From VRUE01 sp036525295 (GTDB taxonomy: Bacteria > Actinomycetota > Thermoleophilia > Solirubrobacterales > 70-9), in the NCBI GenBank assembly GCA_036525295.1, contig DATDAQ010000078.1:1-10149 (forward strand): 10,149 bases of DNA, read 5' to 3'. The translations under genes were made by a program, and so were the position numbers. The stretch's first letter is position 1. The number at the start of each line of letters is the position of its first letter. Below, piece after piece: positions 1 through 6,510 of this stretch. Under the pieces are notes generated by a model that saw only the letters and a list, made by a program, of their open reading frames with translations, was not told the origin of the DNA and ran no database searches.

Positions 1-1
1 C

Positions 2-88
2 GACCAGAAGGCACTGGAGAAACTGGTCGGGCCCTGGACGATGCGAACGATGGGCACGGTCGAACAGCTCACGGTGAAGTTCTTTTAG
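2..88 (+). CDS. C-terminal end of an unidentified protein (partial)
   Basis: Frame 2 is open from the window edge to a TAG at 86-88 and gives 28 residues ending in LTVKFF. The composition (mixed charged and hydrophobic, one tryptophan) looks like a genuine protein end, and the other frames give less convincing peptides. The stop overlaps by four bases the stop of the convergent metallo-hydrolase gene, a packing typical of compact genomes. The fragment is too short to assign a family, and no function is proposed. Confidence 0.55.
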   Translation, partial: DQKALEKLVGPWTMRTMGTVEQLTVKFF

Positions 89-1038
89 GCAGGTTCGGCG
101 TTCGGCTCGTTCGTAGCGTCGAGCCGGGGAAGTGCGGCGAGCTCGACGTCGGAGGCGACGGCACCGATCTCCCCGGGCAGCTCGGAGAGTTTCGCGGCGG
201 TGACGAACTCGAGGTCGCTGCCGAGCGGTCGGAAGAAGTTGTCGTAATGGGTGGGGACGACCGTCCGCGGTTCCAGCAGCGGCAGGATCCGCTGCCAGTA
301 GCGGCGGGTGAAATTGCGCCCGGCGACTCCGGCCAGGAAGACGTCGACGCCGCGCTCGCGGACCGCCTCGTCGATCAGGTTGGCGCTGCCCTGGTGGTAG
401 AAGCGGATGCCGGCGACGCGGATCGAGATGCCCCAGACCTGGCCGCAGCGGTAGGCGCTCGGAGAGAGCGCGTCGAGGTGCTCGCAGGTGAGATCGCCGT
501 CATAGGGGACAGCGAGGCCGAGCAGCAGCTTCGAGTGGACGCTGGGCGTGAAGCCGACCTCGAAAGGTCCCAGCTCGTAGGTGCGGTAGGGCTCGACCGA
601 GACCGCCTGCTCGGCCAGCCCGTGCAGGCCCATCAGCGTCACCAGCGAGTCCGAGCCGTAGGCCTTGCAGCCGAAGCGGCGGGCGATCGCCGGGGCGTCG
701 ACCGCGTGGTCGAAGTGGGTGTGGCCTACGAGGACGCCGGCGACCTTTCCCGGCGCGTGGACGAAGCGGTCGAGCGCGGCCGGGTCGGGAAGCGTCGGCC
801 GCCGCCGCAGGATGTCGCCGAACGGCACCCGCGATAGATAGGGATCGATGAACAGCGTCTGCCCCTCGAAGCTCATCCTGTAGCCGGAGACACCGAGCCA
901 TTCGAGCTCCAGCCCCGCCGGCAGCTCCAGCGGGCGAGCCTCGAGCTCGCCGACCGCCTGGCCGTCTTCGCGCTGGGCGGAGCGCCGGGTCAGTTGCGCC
1001 TTTGCCAGATCTCCAAGGTGTCGCAGCGCCCCTGCCAT
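85..1038 (-). CDS. UlaG-like metallo-beta-lactamase-fold hydrolase
   Basis: A 317-residue protein of the metallo-beta-lactamase superfamily, closest in layout to the UlaG/COG2220 group of metal-dependent hydrolases. The metal-binding signature HTHFDH is at residues 106-111. Later candidate ligands are H168 (SVHS), H215 (YHQGS) and H264 (PTHYDN). The opening strand pattern WLGVSGYRMSFEG followed by LFIDPYLS (about 47-69) is typical of the group. No signal peptide is seen, so a cytoplasmic location is expected. The substrate cannot be read from sequence; UlaG itself is a lactonase, but many relatives act on other substrates. The reading frame continues upstream, but that part is Arg-rich shadow over the OsmC gene. 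I chose the ATG eight bases after the OsmC stop, which implies an operon with translation coupled to OsmC. No Shine-Dalgarno sequence is visible. Confidence 0.85.
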   Translation of the reverse strand: MAGALRHLGDLAKAQLTRRSAQREDGQAVGELEARPLELPAGLELEWLGVSGYRMSFEGQTLFIDPYLSRVPFGDILRRRPTLPDPAALDRFVHAPGKVAGVLVGHTHFDHAVDAPAIARRFGCKAYGSDSLVTLMGLHGLAEQAVSVEPYRTYELGPFEVGFTPSVHSKLLLGLAVPYDGDLTCEHLDALSPSAYRCGQVWGISIRVAGIRFYHQGSANLIDEAVRERGVDVFLAGVAGRNFTRRYWQRILPLLEPRTVVPTHYDNFFRPLGSDLEFVTAAKLSELPGEIGAVASDVELAALPRLDATNEPNAEPA

Positions 1039-1046
1039 GGGTCGGG

Positions 1047-1556
1047 CTATGACGCCGTCCCAAGCGTGGCCGAGAGCTGGGGCGGCCGGCTGAGGGTCTG
1101 GAAGACGACGCAGTAGCGCTCGGTCAGCTTCATCAGCGTCTCCAGCTCCTTCGCGCTGGCATCGCAGTCGAGCTCGAAGGCGAGGCGGATCGCGGTGAAG
1201 CCCACTGGGGCGTCGCGATCCACCGCGAGCGTGCCGCGGAAATCGAGCTCGCCCTCGGCGCGCACCGTCCCAGACCTCACCTCGATTCCCAGCGACGTCG
1301 CCACGGCGCGAAGGGTCACGCCGGCGCACGCGACCAGGGCCTCGAGCAGCATGTCGCCCGAGCAGAGTTGCGATCCGTCGCCGCCGGAGGCAGGGTGCAG
1401 GCCCGCGTCGGCGATAGCTCGCCCGGTTCGCACCGAGCAGGAGACGCCCTCGCCCAGATCCCCGCTGGCCTCCAGGGTGACGATCGCGGCCGCGGGCTCC
1501 TCGCGGTAGCGCTCCTTCAGCGGTGCCTGGACCTCACGCAGTTGCTCCCGTTCCAC
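1047..1556 (-). CDS. OsmC/Ohr-family protein
   Basis: A 169-residue OsmC-fold protein. Known members are thiol-dependent peroxidases that reduce organic hydroperoxides, though many paralogues are uncharacterised. The core motif is CSGDMLLEALVACAGVTLRAVA, about residues 95-116, with the second family cysteine in ERYCVVFQTL near the C-terminus. Both cysteines are therefore present, one in the helix before ALVACAG and one in the later RYCVV strand. The start is the GTG at 1556, because a TAACCT hexamer lies seven bases upstream and the family-like sequence begins there (EREQLREVQAPLKERY). The much longer open frame upstream is antisense to the ABC-F gene and is artefactual. It is transcribed divergently from the ABC-F gene and is probably cotranscribed with the downstream metallo-hydrolase. 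A redox or stress role is inferred from family only. Confidence 0.85.
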   Translation of the reverse strand: MEREQLREVQAPLKERYREEPAAAIVTLEASGDLGEGVSCSVRTGRAIADAGLHPASGGDGSQLCSGDMLLEALVACAGVTLRAVATSLGIEVRSGTVRAEGELDFRGTLAVDRDAPVGFTAIRLAFELDCDASAKELETLMKLTERYCVVFQTLSRPPQLSATLGTAS

Positions 1557-1563
1557 CCGGCGC

Positions 1564-1569
1564 AGGTTA
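1564..1569 (-). promoter_or_regulatory. -10 element of the OsmC/metallo-hydrolase operon
   Basis: The minus strand reads TAACCT, matching TAnnnT, seven bases before the GTG at 1556. Transcription would start at or next to the GTG, giving a leaderless message and supporting that start. No clear -35 hexamer is seen. Confidence 0.5.
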
Positions 1570-1591
1570 CGCCCGTCCAGGGCGAGCCGCG

Positions 1592-1597
1592 TAGTGT
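1592..1597 (+). promoter_or_regulatory. -10 element of the ABC-F gene
   Basis: TAGTGT (TAnnnT) ends ten bases before the ATG at 1608, predicting a leader of only a few bases. It lies 22 bp from the opposing -10 of the OsmC gene, so the two promoters are back to back and their upstream elements overlap. Confidence 0.45.
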
Positions 1598-1607
1598 CAG
1601 GGCTGTC

Positions 1608-3518
1608 ATGGCAATCGCGACCGCAACGACCATCGACGTCTACGCGGGCGGGGAGCTGCTCTTCGCCGACGTCTCCTTCAAGCTCGAGCCGCGCGAGCGG
1701 ATGACCCTCTCCGGGCGCAACGGCGCCGGCAAGTCGACCCTGCTCCGGGTCCTCGCCGGCGAGCGGCCGCCCGACTCCGGCAGCATCGCCCTGCAGAAGG
1801 GGGCGCGGGTCGCCCTGCACGACCAGCGGCCCCCGCGCAACGCCGAGGTCTTGCTCGGCGACTACGTCTTCTCCGGCCGCGCCGACATGCAGGAGACCGA
1901 GGCGGAGCTGGCCCGCCTGGAGGAGGCGATGGCAAAGGGCGAGCCCGACGAGGAGACCATGCGAGCCTACGCCGCGGCGCAGCAGCGGCTCGAAGCGGGT
2001 GGCGGCTATCGCTGGCGCGACGACGTGCTCGCCGTACTCGGCGGCCTCGGCTTCGGCGAGGAGGCAGCCAAGCGGCGGCTCTCGACCTTCTCCGGCGGCG
2101 AGCTGACCCGCGCCTCGCTGGCCCGCGCGCTCGCCACCCGCCCCGACCTGCTGCTCCTCGACGAGCCGACGAACCACCTTGACATCCCCTCGCTGGAGTG
2201 GCTGGAGCGCTACCTGGTCGACCTCGACGCCGCCGTCGTCCTCGTCGCCCACGACCGCTGGTTCCTCGAGGCGGTGGGAACCTCGGTGCTGGAGCTGGAG
2301 GCCCGCAAGGGACGCTTCTTTGCCGGCCCATGGCACGCCTGGCGCAAGGAGCAGGCGGCGCGCGAGATCGCCCGCGGCAAGGCGATCGAGCGCCAGCAGG
2401 CCGAGATCGAGCGGATGGAGCGCTTCGTCGAGCGCTTCCGCTACAAGGCGACCAAGGCGCGCCAGGCGCAGTCGCGGCTGAAGCAGATCGACAAGATCAA
2501 GCGCGATGGGGTGAAGGCCGAGGCGCGTGATCGCCGCAACCTGCGGTTCTCGTTCGTCACCCCCGAGCGGCCGGGCCGGGTCGTGCTGAAACTGGTCGGC
2601 GCCAGGATCGAGGTGCCGGGCCGGACCCTGCTCGAGAGAGCCGAGCTCGAACTCGAGCGCGGCGAGCACGTCGTCCTCGTCGGTCCCAACGGCGCCGGCA
2701 AGACCAGCCTGATCGAGACCCTGGCGGGAAAGCGCGAGCCCGCCGACGGGTCGGTGCGGACCGGCCACAACGTCAAGGTCGGCTACCTCTCCCAGCACGC
2801 CGATTCCGCGGCGGGGGAAGGAACGGTGCTCGAAGCCGCCCAGCGCGGCACTGGCCTCAGCGGGCAGAAGGCACGCGACCTGCTCGGCGGCTTCCTCTTC
2901 TCCGGCGCCGACGCGGAGAAAGCGCTCGACGACATCTCGGGGGGTGAGCAGCGGCGGCTCTCGCTGGCGATCCTCGTCGCCTCCGGCGCCAACGTACTGA
3001 TCCTCGACGAGCCGACGAACCACCTCGACGTCGAGAGCCGCGAGGCGCTCGAGGACGCGCTCTCGGCCTTCGAAGGCGCGGTGATCCTCGTCTCCCACGA
3101 CCGCGCCCTGCTGGAGGCGGTCGGCAGCCGCACCGTCGTCTGCGAGGACGGCCGGCTGGACAGCCACCCGAGCGGCTGGGCCGCCTACCAGCGCGCGCGC
3201 GACGAACGGGCGGAAGCCGAGTCCTCCGCCGCCGCGGCCCAGAAGCGGGCGGGCAAGGCCGCCAAGCGGACCAAGCCCGGTGCTGCTTCGAAGACCGCCG
3301 CCCGCAAAGCGAGCCGCCTGGCGGAGAAGATCGAGGCCGCCGAGGCCGAGCTGGCCGCGGTCGAGGAGGAGCTGGCCGACCCGGCCGCCTGGTCGACCCC
3401 GGCCAAGGCGGAGCGGGCAAGCGAACGGCACGAGGCGGCGAAGCGCGCGCTTGCCGAGCTCTACGAGCGGTGGGAGGAAGCCGAGCGGGCCGTCAGCGCA
3501 GCGGGCGATCCAGCCTGA
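1608..3518 (+). CDS. ABC-F family ATPase (Uup-like, ribosome-associated)
   Basis: A 636-residue protein with two ABC ATPase domains and no membrane segments, the ABC-F arrangement. Family members bind the ribosomal E site and act in translation factor, ribosome protection or assembly roles. Domain 1 has Walker A GRNGAGKST (36-44), signature FSGGE (161-165), Walker B LLLLDEP (181-187) and H-loop His215. Domain 2 has Walker A GPNGAGKT (359-366), signature SGGEQ (444-448), Walker B VLILDEP (463-469) and H-loop His497. Both Walker B motifs run into TNHLD, and the glutamates are intact. The charged inter-domain linker (about 245-315, with FRYKATKARQAQSRLKQ) is the region that contacts P-site tRNA in relatives. 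The C-terminus (about 530-636) is an Ala/Lys/Arg-rich segment and then an acidic coiled coil like the Uup C-terminal domain. Whether it protects against an antibiotic or has a housekeeping role cannot be decided. The 3' end overlaps the P450 gene by 26 bp. Confidence 0.93.
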   Translation: MAIATATTIDVYAGGELLFADVSFKLEPRERMTLSGRNGAGKSTLLRVLAGERPPDSGSIALQKGARVALHDQRPPRNAEVLLGDYVFSGRADMQETEAELARLEEAMAKGEPDEETMRAYAAAQQRLEAGGGYRWRDDVLAVLGGLGFGEEAAKRRLSTFSGGELTRASLARALATRPDLLLLDEPTNHLDIPSLEWLERYLVDLDAAVVLVAHDRWFLEAVGTSVLELEARKGRFFAGPWHAWRKEQAAREIARGKAIERQQAEIERMERFVERFRYKATKARQAQSRLKQIDKIKRDGVKAEARDRRNLRFSFVTPERPGRVVLKLVGARIEVPGRTLLERAELELERGEHVVLVGPNGAGKTSLIETLAGKREPADGSVRTGHNVKVGYLSQHADSAAGEGTVLEAAQRGTGLSGQKARDLLGGFLFSGADAEKALDDISGGEQRRLSLAILVASGANVLILDEPTNHLDVESREALEDALSAFEGAVILVSHDRALLEAVGSRTVVCEDGRLDSHPSGWAAYQRARDERAEAESSAAAAQKRAGKAAKRTKPGAASKTAARKASRLAEKIEAAEAELAAVEEELADPAAWSTPAKAERASERHEAAKRALAELYERWEEAERAVSAAGDPA

Positions 3519-4836
3519 CCCGTGCTTCCCTAGCGGGGGCAACGGTGATGTTGCGGATCCTCGCCCGTTCCGGTTTGGGGTCGGGTGCGCTCAGCTCGGC
3601 GCGCTCGAGGAACTCCCGCAGCACTACCCGCATCTCGTATTCGGCGAAGGCGGCGCCGATGCAGCGACGCACGCCGCCGCCGAACGGCAGCCAGGCGTAG
3701 CCGTTGGGCTTGCCGTCGAGGAAGCGCTCGGGCCGGAACTCGTGCGGGTCGGGGAAGAGGTCCTCGCGATAGTGGAGCGCTGCGGCCGCCGGGAAGACGC
3801 AGGTTCCGGCCGGGAGGTCGTAGCCGCCGATCCGCAGCGGCTCGTTCAGCTTGCGCGCCGCGTCGATGATCACCGGCCGGATCCGCAGGGTCTCCTTGAT
3901 CGTCGCGTCGAGGTAGTCGTCATCGCCCGCGGCGAGGGACTCGCGCAGCTTCGCCAGCACTCGCGGCGTGCGCAGCAGCCGCTCCATCGCCCAAGCGAGG
4001 GCGGTGGCGGTCGTCTCGTGGCCGGCTCCGAGCACCGTGACCAGCTCGTCGCGAAGTTCCTCGTCGCCCATCGGCGTGCCGTCATCGTGCCGGGCTTGCA
4101 GGAGCAGGGAGAGCACGTCGTCTCGCTCTTCGACCTCGGCCTCGCGCCTGCGGATCTCGATCTCCTCGTAGATGAACTCGTCGAACTTTTCGCGGGCGCG
4201 GAGGAAGCGGGCCCAGGGGCTCCAGGGGCCGAGATTGCGGCGCAGGGCCGGGAGGGCAATCATGTTGACGCGCTTGCCGAAGGTGCCGATCAGCCGCTCC
4301 GCCCGCTCCAGGCGCTGCTCATCGTGAACTCCGAAGACAGCCTCGAGGATCACCGCCAGGGTGATCCGCTGCGTGTGCGGTCGCAGGGCGAAGGTCTCGC
4401 CCACCGGCCAGCTCTCCATCTCGCGCCGGGCGATCGCGCGCATCAACTCGCCGTAGCGGCGGATCCGCTCGCCGTGAAACGGTGGCAGCAGGAGCTTGCG
4501 TTGGCGCATGTGCGGAGCCTCGTCGAGGGTCAGCACCGAGTTGGGCCCCAAGACGGGCTCCAGCACCGTCGCGTTCGCCTCACCGGCGTGAAACTGCTCG
4601 GGGGTGCCCGTGAACACCTCCTTGACGAGGGTAGGCTCGGCGATCCAGACGACCTTGCCGATGATCGGGAAGGGAACGGTGAAGATGTCGCCGTAGCGGC
4701 GCTGGAAGTGGCCGAGGAACCCGTGGGGATCGCGTGCATAACGCAATCCCTGGAGGAGAGCGGGCCCCTTGGGGCCTGGAGGCAGCTGGCTTCGGGTTCG
4801 CGCTGCCGGCGCGCGGGGGAGTGTCGCCTGCTCCAT
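3493..4836 (-). CDS. Cytochrome P450 (CYP135/CYP138-like)
   Basis: A 447-residue soluble bacterial P450 monooxygenase. The proline-rich start LPPGPKGP (18-25) is followed by a C-helix motif HMRQRK (109-114), I-helix AGHETT (271-276) for oxygen activation, the ExxR motif ETLR (315-318), PERF (369-372) and the haem-binding loop FGGGVRRCIG (385-394), with Cys392 as the thiolate ligand. All essential residues are present, so it should be active if paired with a ferredoxin and reductase, neither of which is encoded here. The GEAN segment near residue 85 and LRIRPV after ExxR recall mycobacterial CYP135/CYP138 proteins; that comparison is from memory. The substrate is unknown, with fatty acids, terpenoids or sterol-like lipids all possible. 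ATG at 4836 is preferred because TATGGT lies eight bases upstream. It follows purU on the same strand after 106 bp and probably has its own promoter. Confidence 0.93.
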   Translation of the reverse strand: MEQATLPRAPAARTRSQLPPGPKGPALLQGLRYARDPHGFLGHFQRRYGDIFTVPFPIIGKVVWIAEPTLVKEVFTGTPEQFHAGEANATVLEPVLGPNSVLTLDEAPHMRQRKLLLPPFHGERIRRYGELMRAIARREMESWPVGETFALRPHTQRITLAVILEAVFGVHDEQRLERAERLIGTFGKRVNMIALPALRRNLGPWSPWARFLRAREKFDEFIYEEIEIRRREAEVEERDDVLSLLLQARHDDGTPMGDEELRDELVTVLGAGHETTATALAWAMERLLRTPRVLAKLRESLAAGDDDYLDATIKETLRIRPVIIDAARKLNEPLRIGGYDLPAGTCVFPAAAALHYREDLFPDPHEFRPERFLDGKPNGYAWLPFGGGVRRCIGAAFAEYEMRVVLREFLERAELSAPDPKPERARIRNITVAPAREARVRLDRPLR

Positions 4837-4844
4837 CGCAACGC

Positions 4845-4850
4845 ACCATA
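4845..4850 (-). promoter_or_regulatory. -10 element of the P450 gene
   Basis: On the minus strand TATGGT ends eight bases before the ATG at 4836, so the transcript is predicted to be leaderless or nearly so. No convincing -35 hexamer lies at normal spacing; a palindrome occupies that region instead. Confidence 0.45.
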
Positions 4851-4864
4851 GAACAAATATCGGC

Positions 4865-4878
4865 TGGCTGGACAGCCA
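4865..4878. promoter_or_regulatory. Candidate operator palindrome upstream of the P450 gene
   Basis: TGGCTG-GA-CAGCCA is a perfect 6+6 bp inverted repeat with a 2-bp centre. It lies 15-28 bp upstream of the proposed P450 -10 box, over the expected -35 region, where a repressor would act. It could bind a dimeric (for example TetR-type) regulator, but no regulator gene is nearby. It may also be chance or a small hairpin after purU. Confidence 0.3.
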
Positions 4879-4942
4879 AATGGTGACTTTGCCTCTATGG
4901 GTACATGCGGACTACAAAACGGGGAAGTCAGCGTTTGAGGGG

Positions 4943-5788
4943 CTAGAAGACGATGGTGCGGGCGCCGTCGAGGAGCACGCGGTCGTCGACGTGTGCCTTG
5001 ACCGCCCGGGAGAGCACGAGTCGCTCGATGTCGCGGCCGATCCGTTTCAGGTCGTCGACCTCGTCACGGTGGCTGACCCGGGTCACGTCCTGGTCGATGA
5101 TCGGCCCGGCGTCGAGCTCCTCGGTGACGTAGTGGGCGGTGGCGCCGATCAGCTTGACGCCGCGCTCGTGGGCCCGGCGGTAGGGGTCGGCGCCGACGAA
5201 GGCGGGCAGGAAGCTGTGGTGGATGTTGATCGCCGGCGCGCCCAGGCCCTCCAGGAACTTGCGGGAGAGGACCTGCATGTAGCGGGCGAGGACGAGCAGG
5301 TCGATGCCGGCGAAGAGCTCCAGCGCCTGCGCCTCGGCTCGCTCTCGCGCCTCCGGGTCGATCGGTATGTGGTGGAAGTCGAGCCCCAGCGGCTCGACCT
5401 GCCCGCGGTGGTCGTCGTGGTTGGAGACGACGGCGACGATGTCGGCGCCGAGCTCGCCGCTGCGCCAGCGCCAGAGCAGGTCGGAGAGGCAGTGGTCTTC
5501 GCGCGAGACCATGATCGCAATCCGCTTGCGCTCGCTCGACTCGGCGAAGCGGTGCTCCATCTCGAAGGGTGTGGCGATCTCGTGCTCGAAGCGCTGTCGG
5601 ACCGCGGCAAGCTCGTTCTCGGGGATGGCGTCGAACACCATTCGCATGAAGAAGCGCCCCTCGTCGCTGGAGTGCTGGTCGGCGTCGACGATGTTGAGGC
5701 CGGCTTCGGCGAGGAAGCCGCTGACGGCGGCTATCAGCCCCGGCCGGTCGGGGCAGGCGAGCAGCAGGCGCGAGGTCGGAGAATCCAC
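4943..5788 (-). CDS. purU: Formyltetrahydrofolate deformylase
   Basis: A 281-residue enzyme that hydrolyses 10-formyltetrahydrofolate to formate and tetrahydrofolate, balancing one-carbon folates and supplying formate for purine synthesis. Residues 6-80 form an ACT regulatory domain (LACPDRPGLIAAVSGFLAEAG, about 10-30). The rest is the formyltransferase-like catalytic domain. The catalytic Asn188 and His190 are in NIHHSFLPAF, and the conserved Asp226 in TEELDAGPII. LARYMQVLS (167-175) is also typical, and the length matches the family. The ACT domain separates it from PurN. The start is GTG at 5788, where the ACT domain begins almost at once. Upstream ATG codons are out of frame. A degenerate -10-like GATGAT lies six bases upstream. 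It is divergent from the Rpf-like gene. Confidence 0.93.
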   Translation of the reverse strand: MDSPTSRLLLACPDRPGLIAAVSGFLAEAGLNIVDADQHSSDEGRFFMRMVFDAIPENELAAVRQRFEHEIATPFEMEHRFAESSERKRIAIMVSREDHCLSDLLWRWRSGELGADIVAVVSNHDDHRGQVEPLGLDFHHIPIDPEARERAEAQALELFAGIDLLVLARYMQVLSRKFLEGLGAPAINIHHSFLPAFVGADPYRRAHERGVKLIGATAHYVTEELDAGPIIDQDVTRVSHRDEVDDLKRIGRDIERLVLSRAVKAHVDDRVLLDGARTIVF

Positions 5789-5865
5789 GCCCTCATCATC
5801 CCGGCTTCTGTTCGATTGCGCCTGTCACGACGATCCGAACCGCAAGATGCAATTCATCCTTTGTC

Positions 5866-5883
5866 CACGGGAGGGATTCCGTG
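5866..5883 (+). other. Small hairpin sequestering a Shine-Dalgarno sequence and a GTG codon
   Basis: CACGGGA and TTCCGTG pair (one G-U) around a GGGA tetraloop. The structure contains the purine run GGAGGG (5870-5875) and a GTG at 5881, five bases later, which opens a frame that overlaps the Rpf-like gene out of frame. It would be transcribed only from a promoter upstream of the CRP-like site. Its role is unknown. Confidence 0.3.
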
Positions 5884-5910
5884 CCTGTTGTCGTGTCAGA
5901 CGGCACTTAC

Positions 5911-5982
5911 TTTGTGAGCAGTGTGAGCGCGGTCACGTTCCGGCGCCGCAAATACCGCCACGGTTCCGCGCTTGCTCACAAA
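5911..5982. repeat. Perfect 10-bp inverted repeat flanking the Rpf promoter
   Basis: TTTGTGAGCA at 5911-5920 is matched exactly by its reverse complement TGCTCACAAA at 5973-5982, which covers the proposed start codon. Each arm contains a TGTGA/TCACA half-site like the CRP-type site between them. TGTGAGC also recurs at 5922-5928, nine bases after its first copy. The arms could be extra half-sites, or the two ends of a long stem. Confidence 0.45.
5922..5937 (+). promoter_or_regulatory. CRP/FNR-type operator in the Rpf promoter
   Basis: TGTGA-N6-TCACG matches the cAMP receptor protein palindrome TGTGA-N6-TCACA at all but the last base. Its centre is at 5929.5. If transcription starts at or just before the TTG at 5972, the centre lies about 42 bp upstream, the class II activator position. 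In Mycobacterium tuberculosis the CRP protein Rv3676 controls rpfA (established knowledge), so the context fits. No CRP gene is in the window. Confidence 0.55.
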
Positions 5983-6463
5983 ACGCACATATTTCATCCC
6001 TGTCCTGATCGCCTGCATCGCCTTTCCGGCAGCTGCCCTCGCGGCAACCGGCGACGATCCCCCACCGCCACGGATCGGTGTGGCCGAAGCGGTGCCCGCC
6101 GAACTCGGCCCTCTGCGACGCCCGGTCGCCCGCTTCCACAAGACGATCCGCACCACCGTCAAGCGCATGGAAGCCAAGCGCCGCGCCGAAGCTCGCCGCG
6201 AGCGACGCGAGCTCTACGCATCTCTCCCGGGAGGCGTCTCGCGGGAAACCCTCGACGCCATCGCCTCCTGCGAGTCCGGCGGCGACCCCACGATCGTCTC
6301 CTCTGACGGCACCTACCGAGGCAAGTACCAGTTCAGCTTCAGCACCTGGGAATCCGTCGGCGGCTCCGGCGACCCAGCGGCAGCCCCAGAGCAGGAGCAG
6401 GACTATCGAGCCGCGCTCCTCTACGCCGCTTCGGGTTCCAGCCCCTGGCCGGTCTGCGGCTGA
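5972..6463 (+). CDS. Secreted Rpf-like (resuscitation-promoting factor) muralytic protein
   Basis: A 163-residue secreted protein. Residues 1-25 form a signal peptide: Lys/Arg at 4-5, a hydrophobic core and cleavage near ALAA. Next is a Pro-rich stretch (30-35), then a highly basic helical segment (about 55-82) that may bind wall polymers. The Rpf domain fills 91-163: LDAIASCESGGDP (94-106) carries the catalytic Glu101, then GKYQFSFSTWESVGG and the terminal WPVC. Cys100 and Cys162 fit the domain's disulfide. Such lytic transglycosylase-like enzymes cleave peptidoglycan and stimulate growth of dormant actinobacteria. There is no LysM, G5 or other wall-binding domain, so it is a short form. The TTG at 5972 is the only start after an in-frame stop at 5924-5926. 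No Shine-Dalgarno sequence or good TAnnnT box precedes it; CACGGT at 5959-5964 is a weak candidate, as expected for an activator-dependent promoter. Confidence 0.85.
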   Translation: MLTKRTYFIPVLIACIAFPAAALAATGDDPPPPRIGVAEAVPAELGPLRRPVARFHKTIRTTVKRMEAKRRAEARRERRELYASLPGGVSRETLDAIASCESGGDPTIVSSDGTYRGKYQFSFSTWESVGGSGDPAAAPEQEQDYRAALLYAASGSSPWPVCG

Positions 6464-6465
6464 CC

Positions 6466-6496
6466 GGGAGGAACCGGGTGACACCCGGTTCCTCCC
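6466..6496 (+). terminator. Perfect hairpin after the Rpf-like gene
   Basis: GGGAGGAACCGGGTG is followed, after a single A, by its exact reverse complement, 15+15 bp. In RNA it forms a 13-bp stem with a TGACA loop. It begins three bases after the stop codon, and no T-run follows, as is common in GC-rich actinobacteria. It ends one base before the -10 of the next gene. Confidence 0.7.
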
Positions 6497-6497
6497 C

Positions 6498-6503
6498 TAC
6501 GAT
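6498..6503 (+). promoter_or_regulatory. -10 element of the HD-domain gene
   Basis: TACGAT (TAnnnT) ends seven bases before the GTG at 6511. The -35 region would fall inside the preceding hairpin. It supports a leaderless message and the GTG at 6511 over the in-hairpin GTG at 6478. Confidence 0.5.
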
Positions 6504-6510
6504 CACGCAA

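Noticed and set aside
1557..3542. Very long open frame on the minus strand continuing upstream from the OsmC gene across the ABC-F gene
   Set aside because: It is antisense to a complete ABC-F protein and has the Leu/Gly/Arg/Ala-rich low-complexity composition of GC-rich shadow frames. Only its final 169 residues are OsmC-like.
3280..4851. 523-codon plus-strand frame opposite the P450 gene
   Set aside because: It mirrors the P450 codons, shows no recognisable domain, and the P450 motifs on the other strand are complete.
4769..5917. 382-codon plus-strand frame opposite purU
   Set aside because: It is the shadow of the purU codons, with acidic and Val-rich low-complexity sequence; purU has all catalytic motifs.
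5789..5971. c-di-AMP (ydaO-type) riboswitch upstream of the Rpf-like gene
   Set aside because: This is a known arrangement for some actinobacterial rpf genes, so I looked for it. The conserved core segments are not visible, and a CRP-type palindrome occupies the region instead.
6478..6510. Upstream GTG start for the HD protein at 6478
   Set aside because: It lies inside the terminator palindrome and upstream of the TACGAT promoter box; the added residues are not domain-like.
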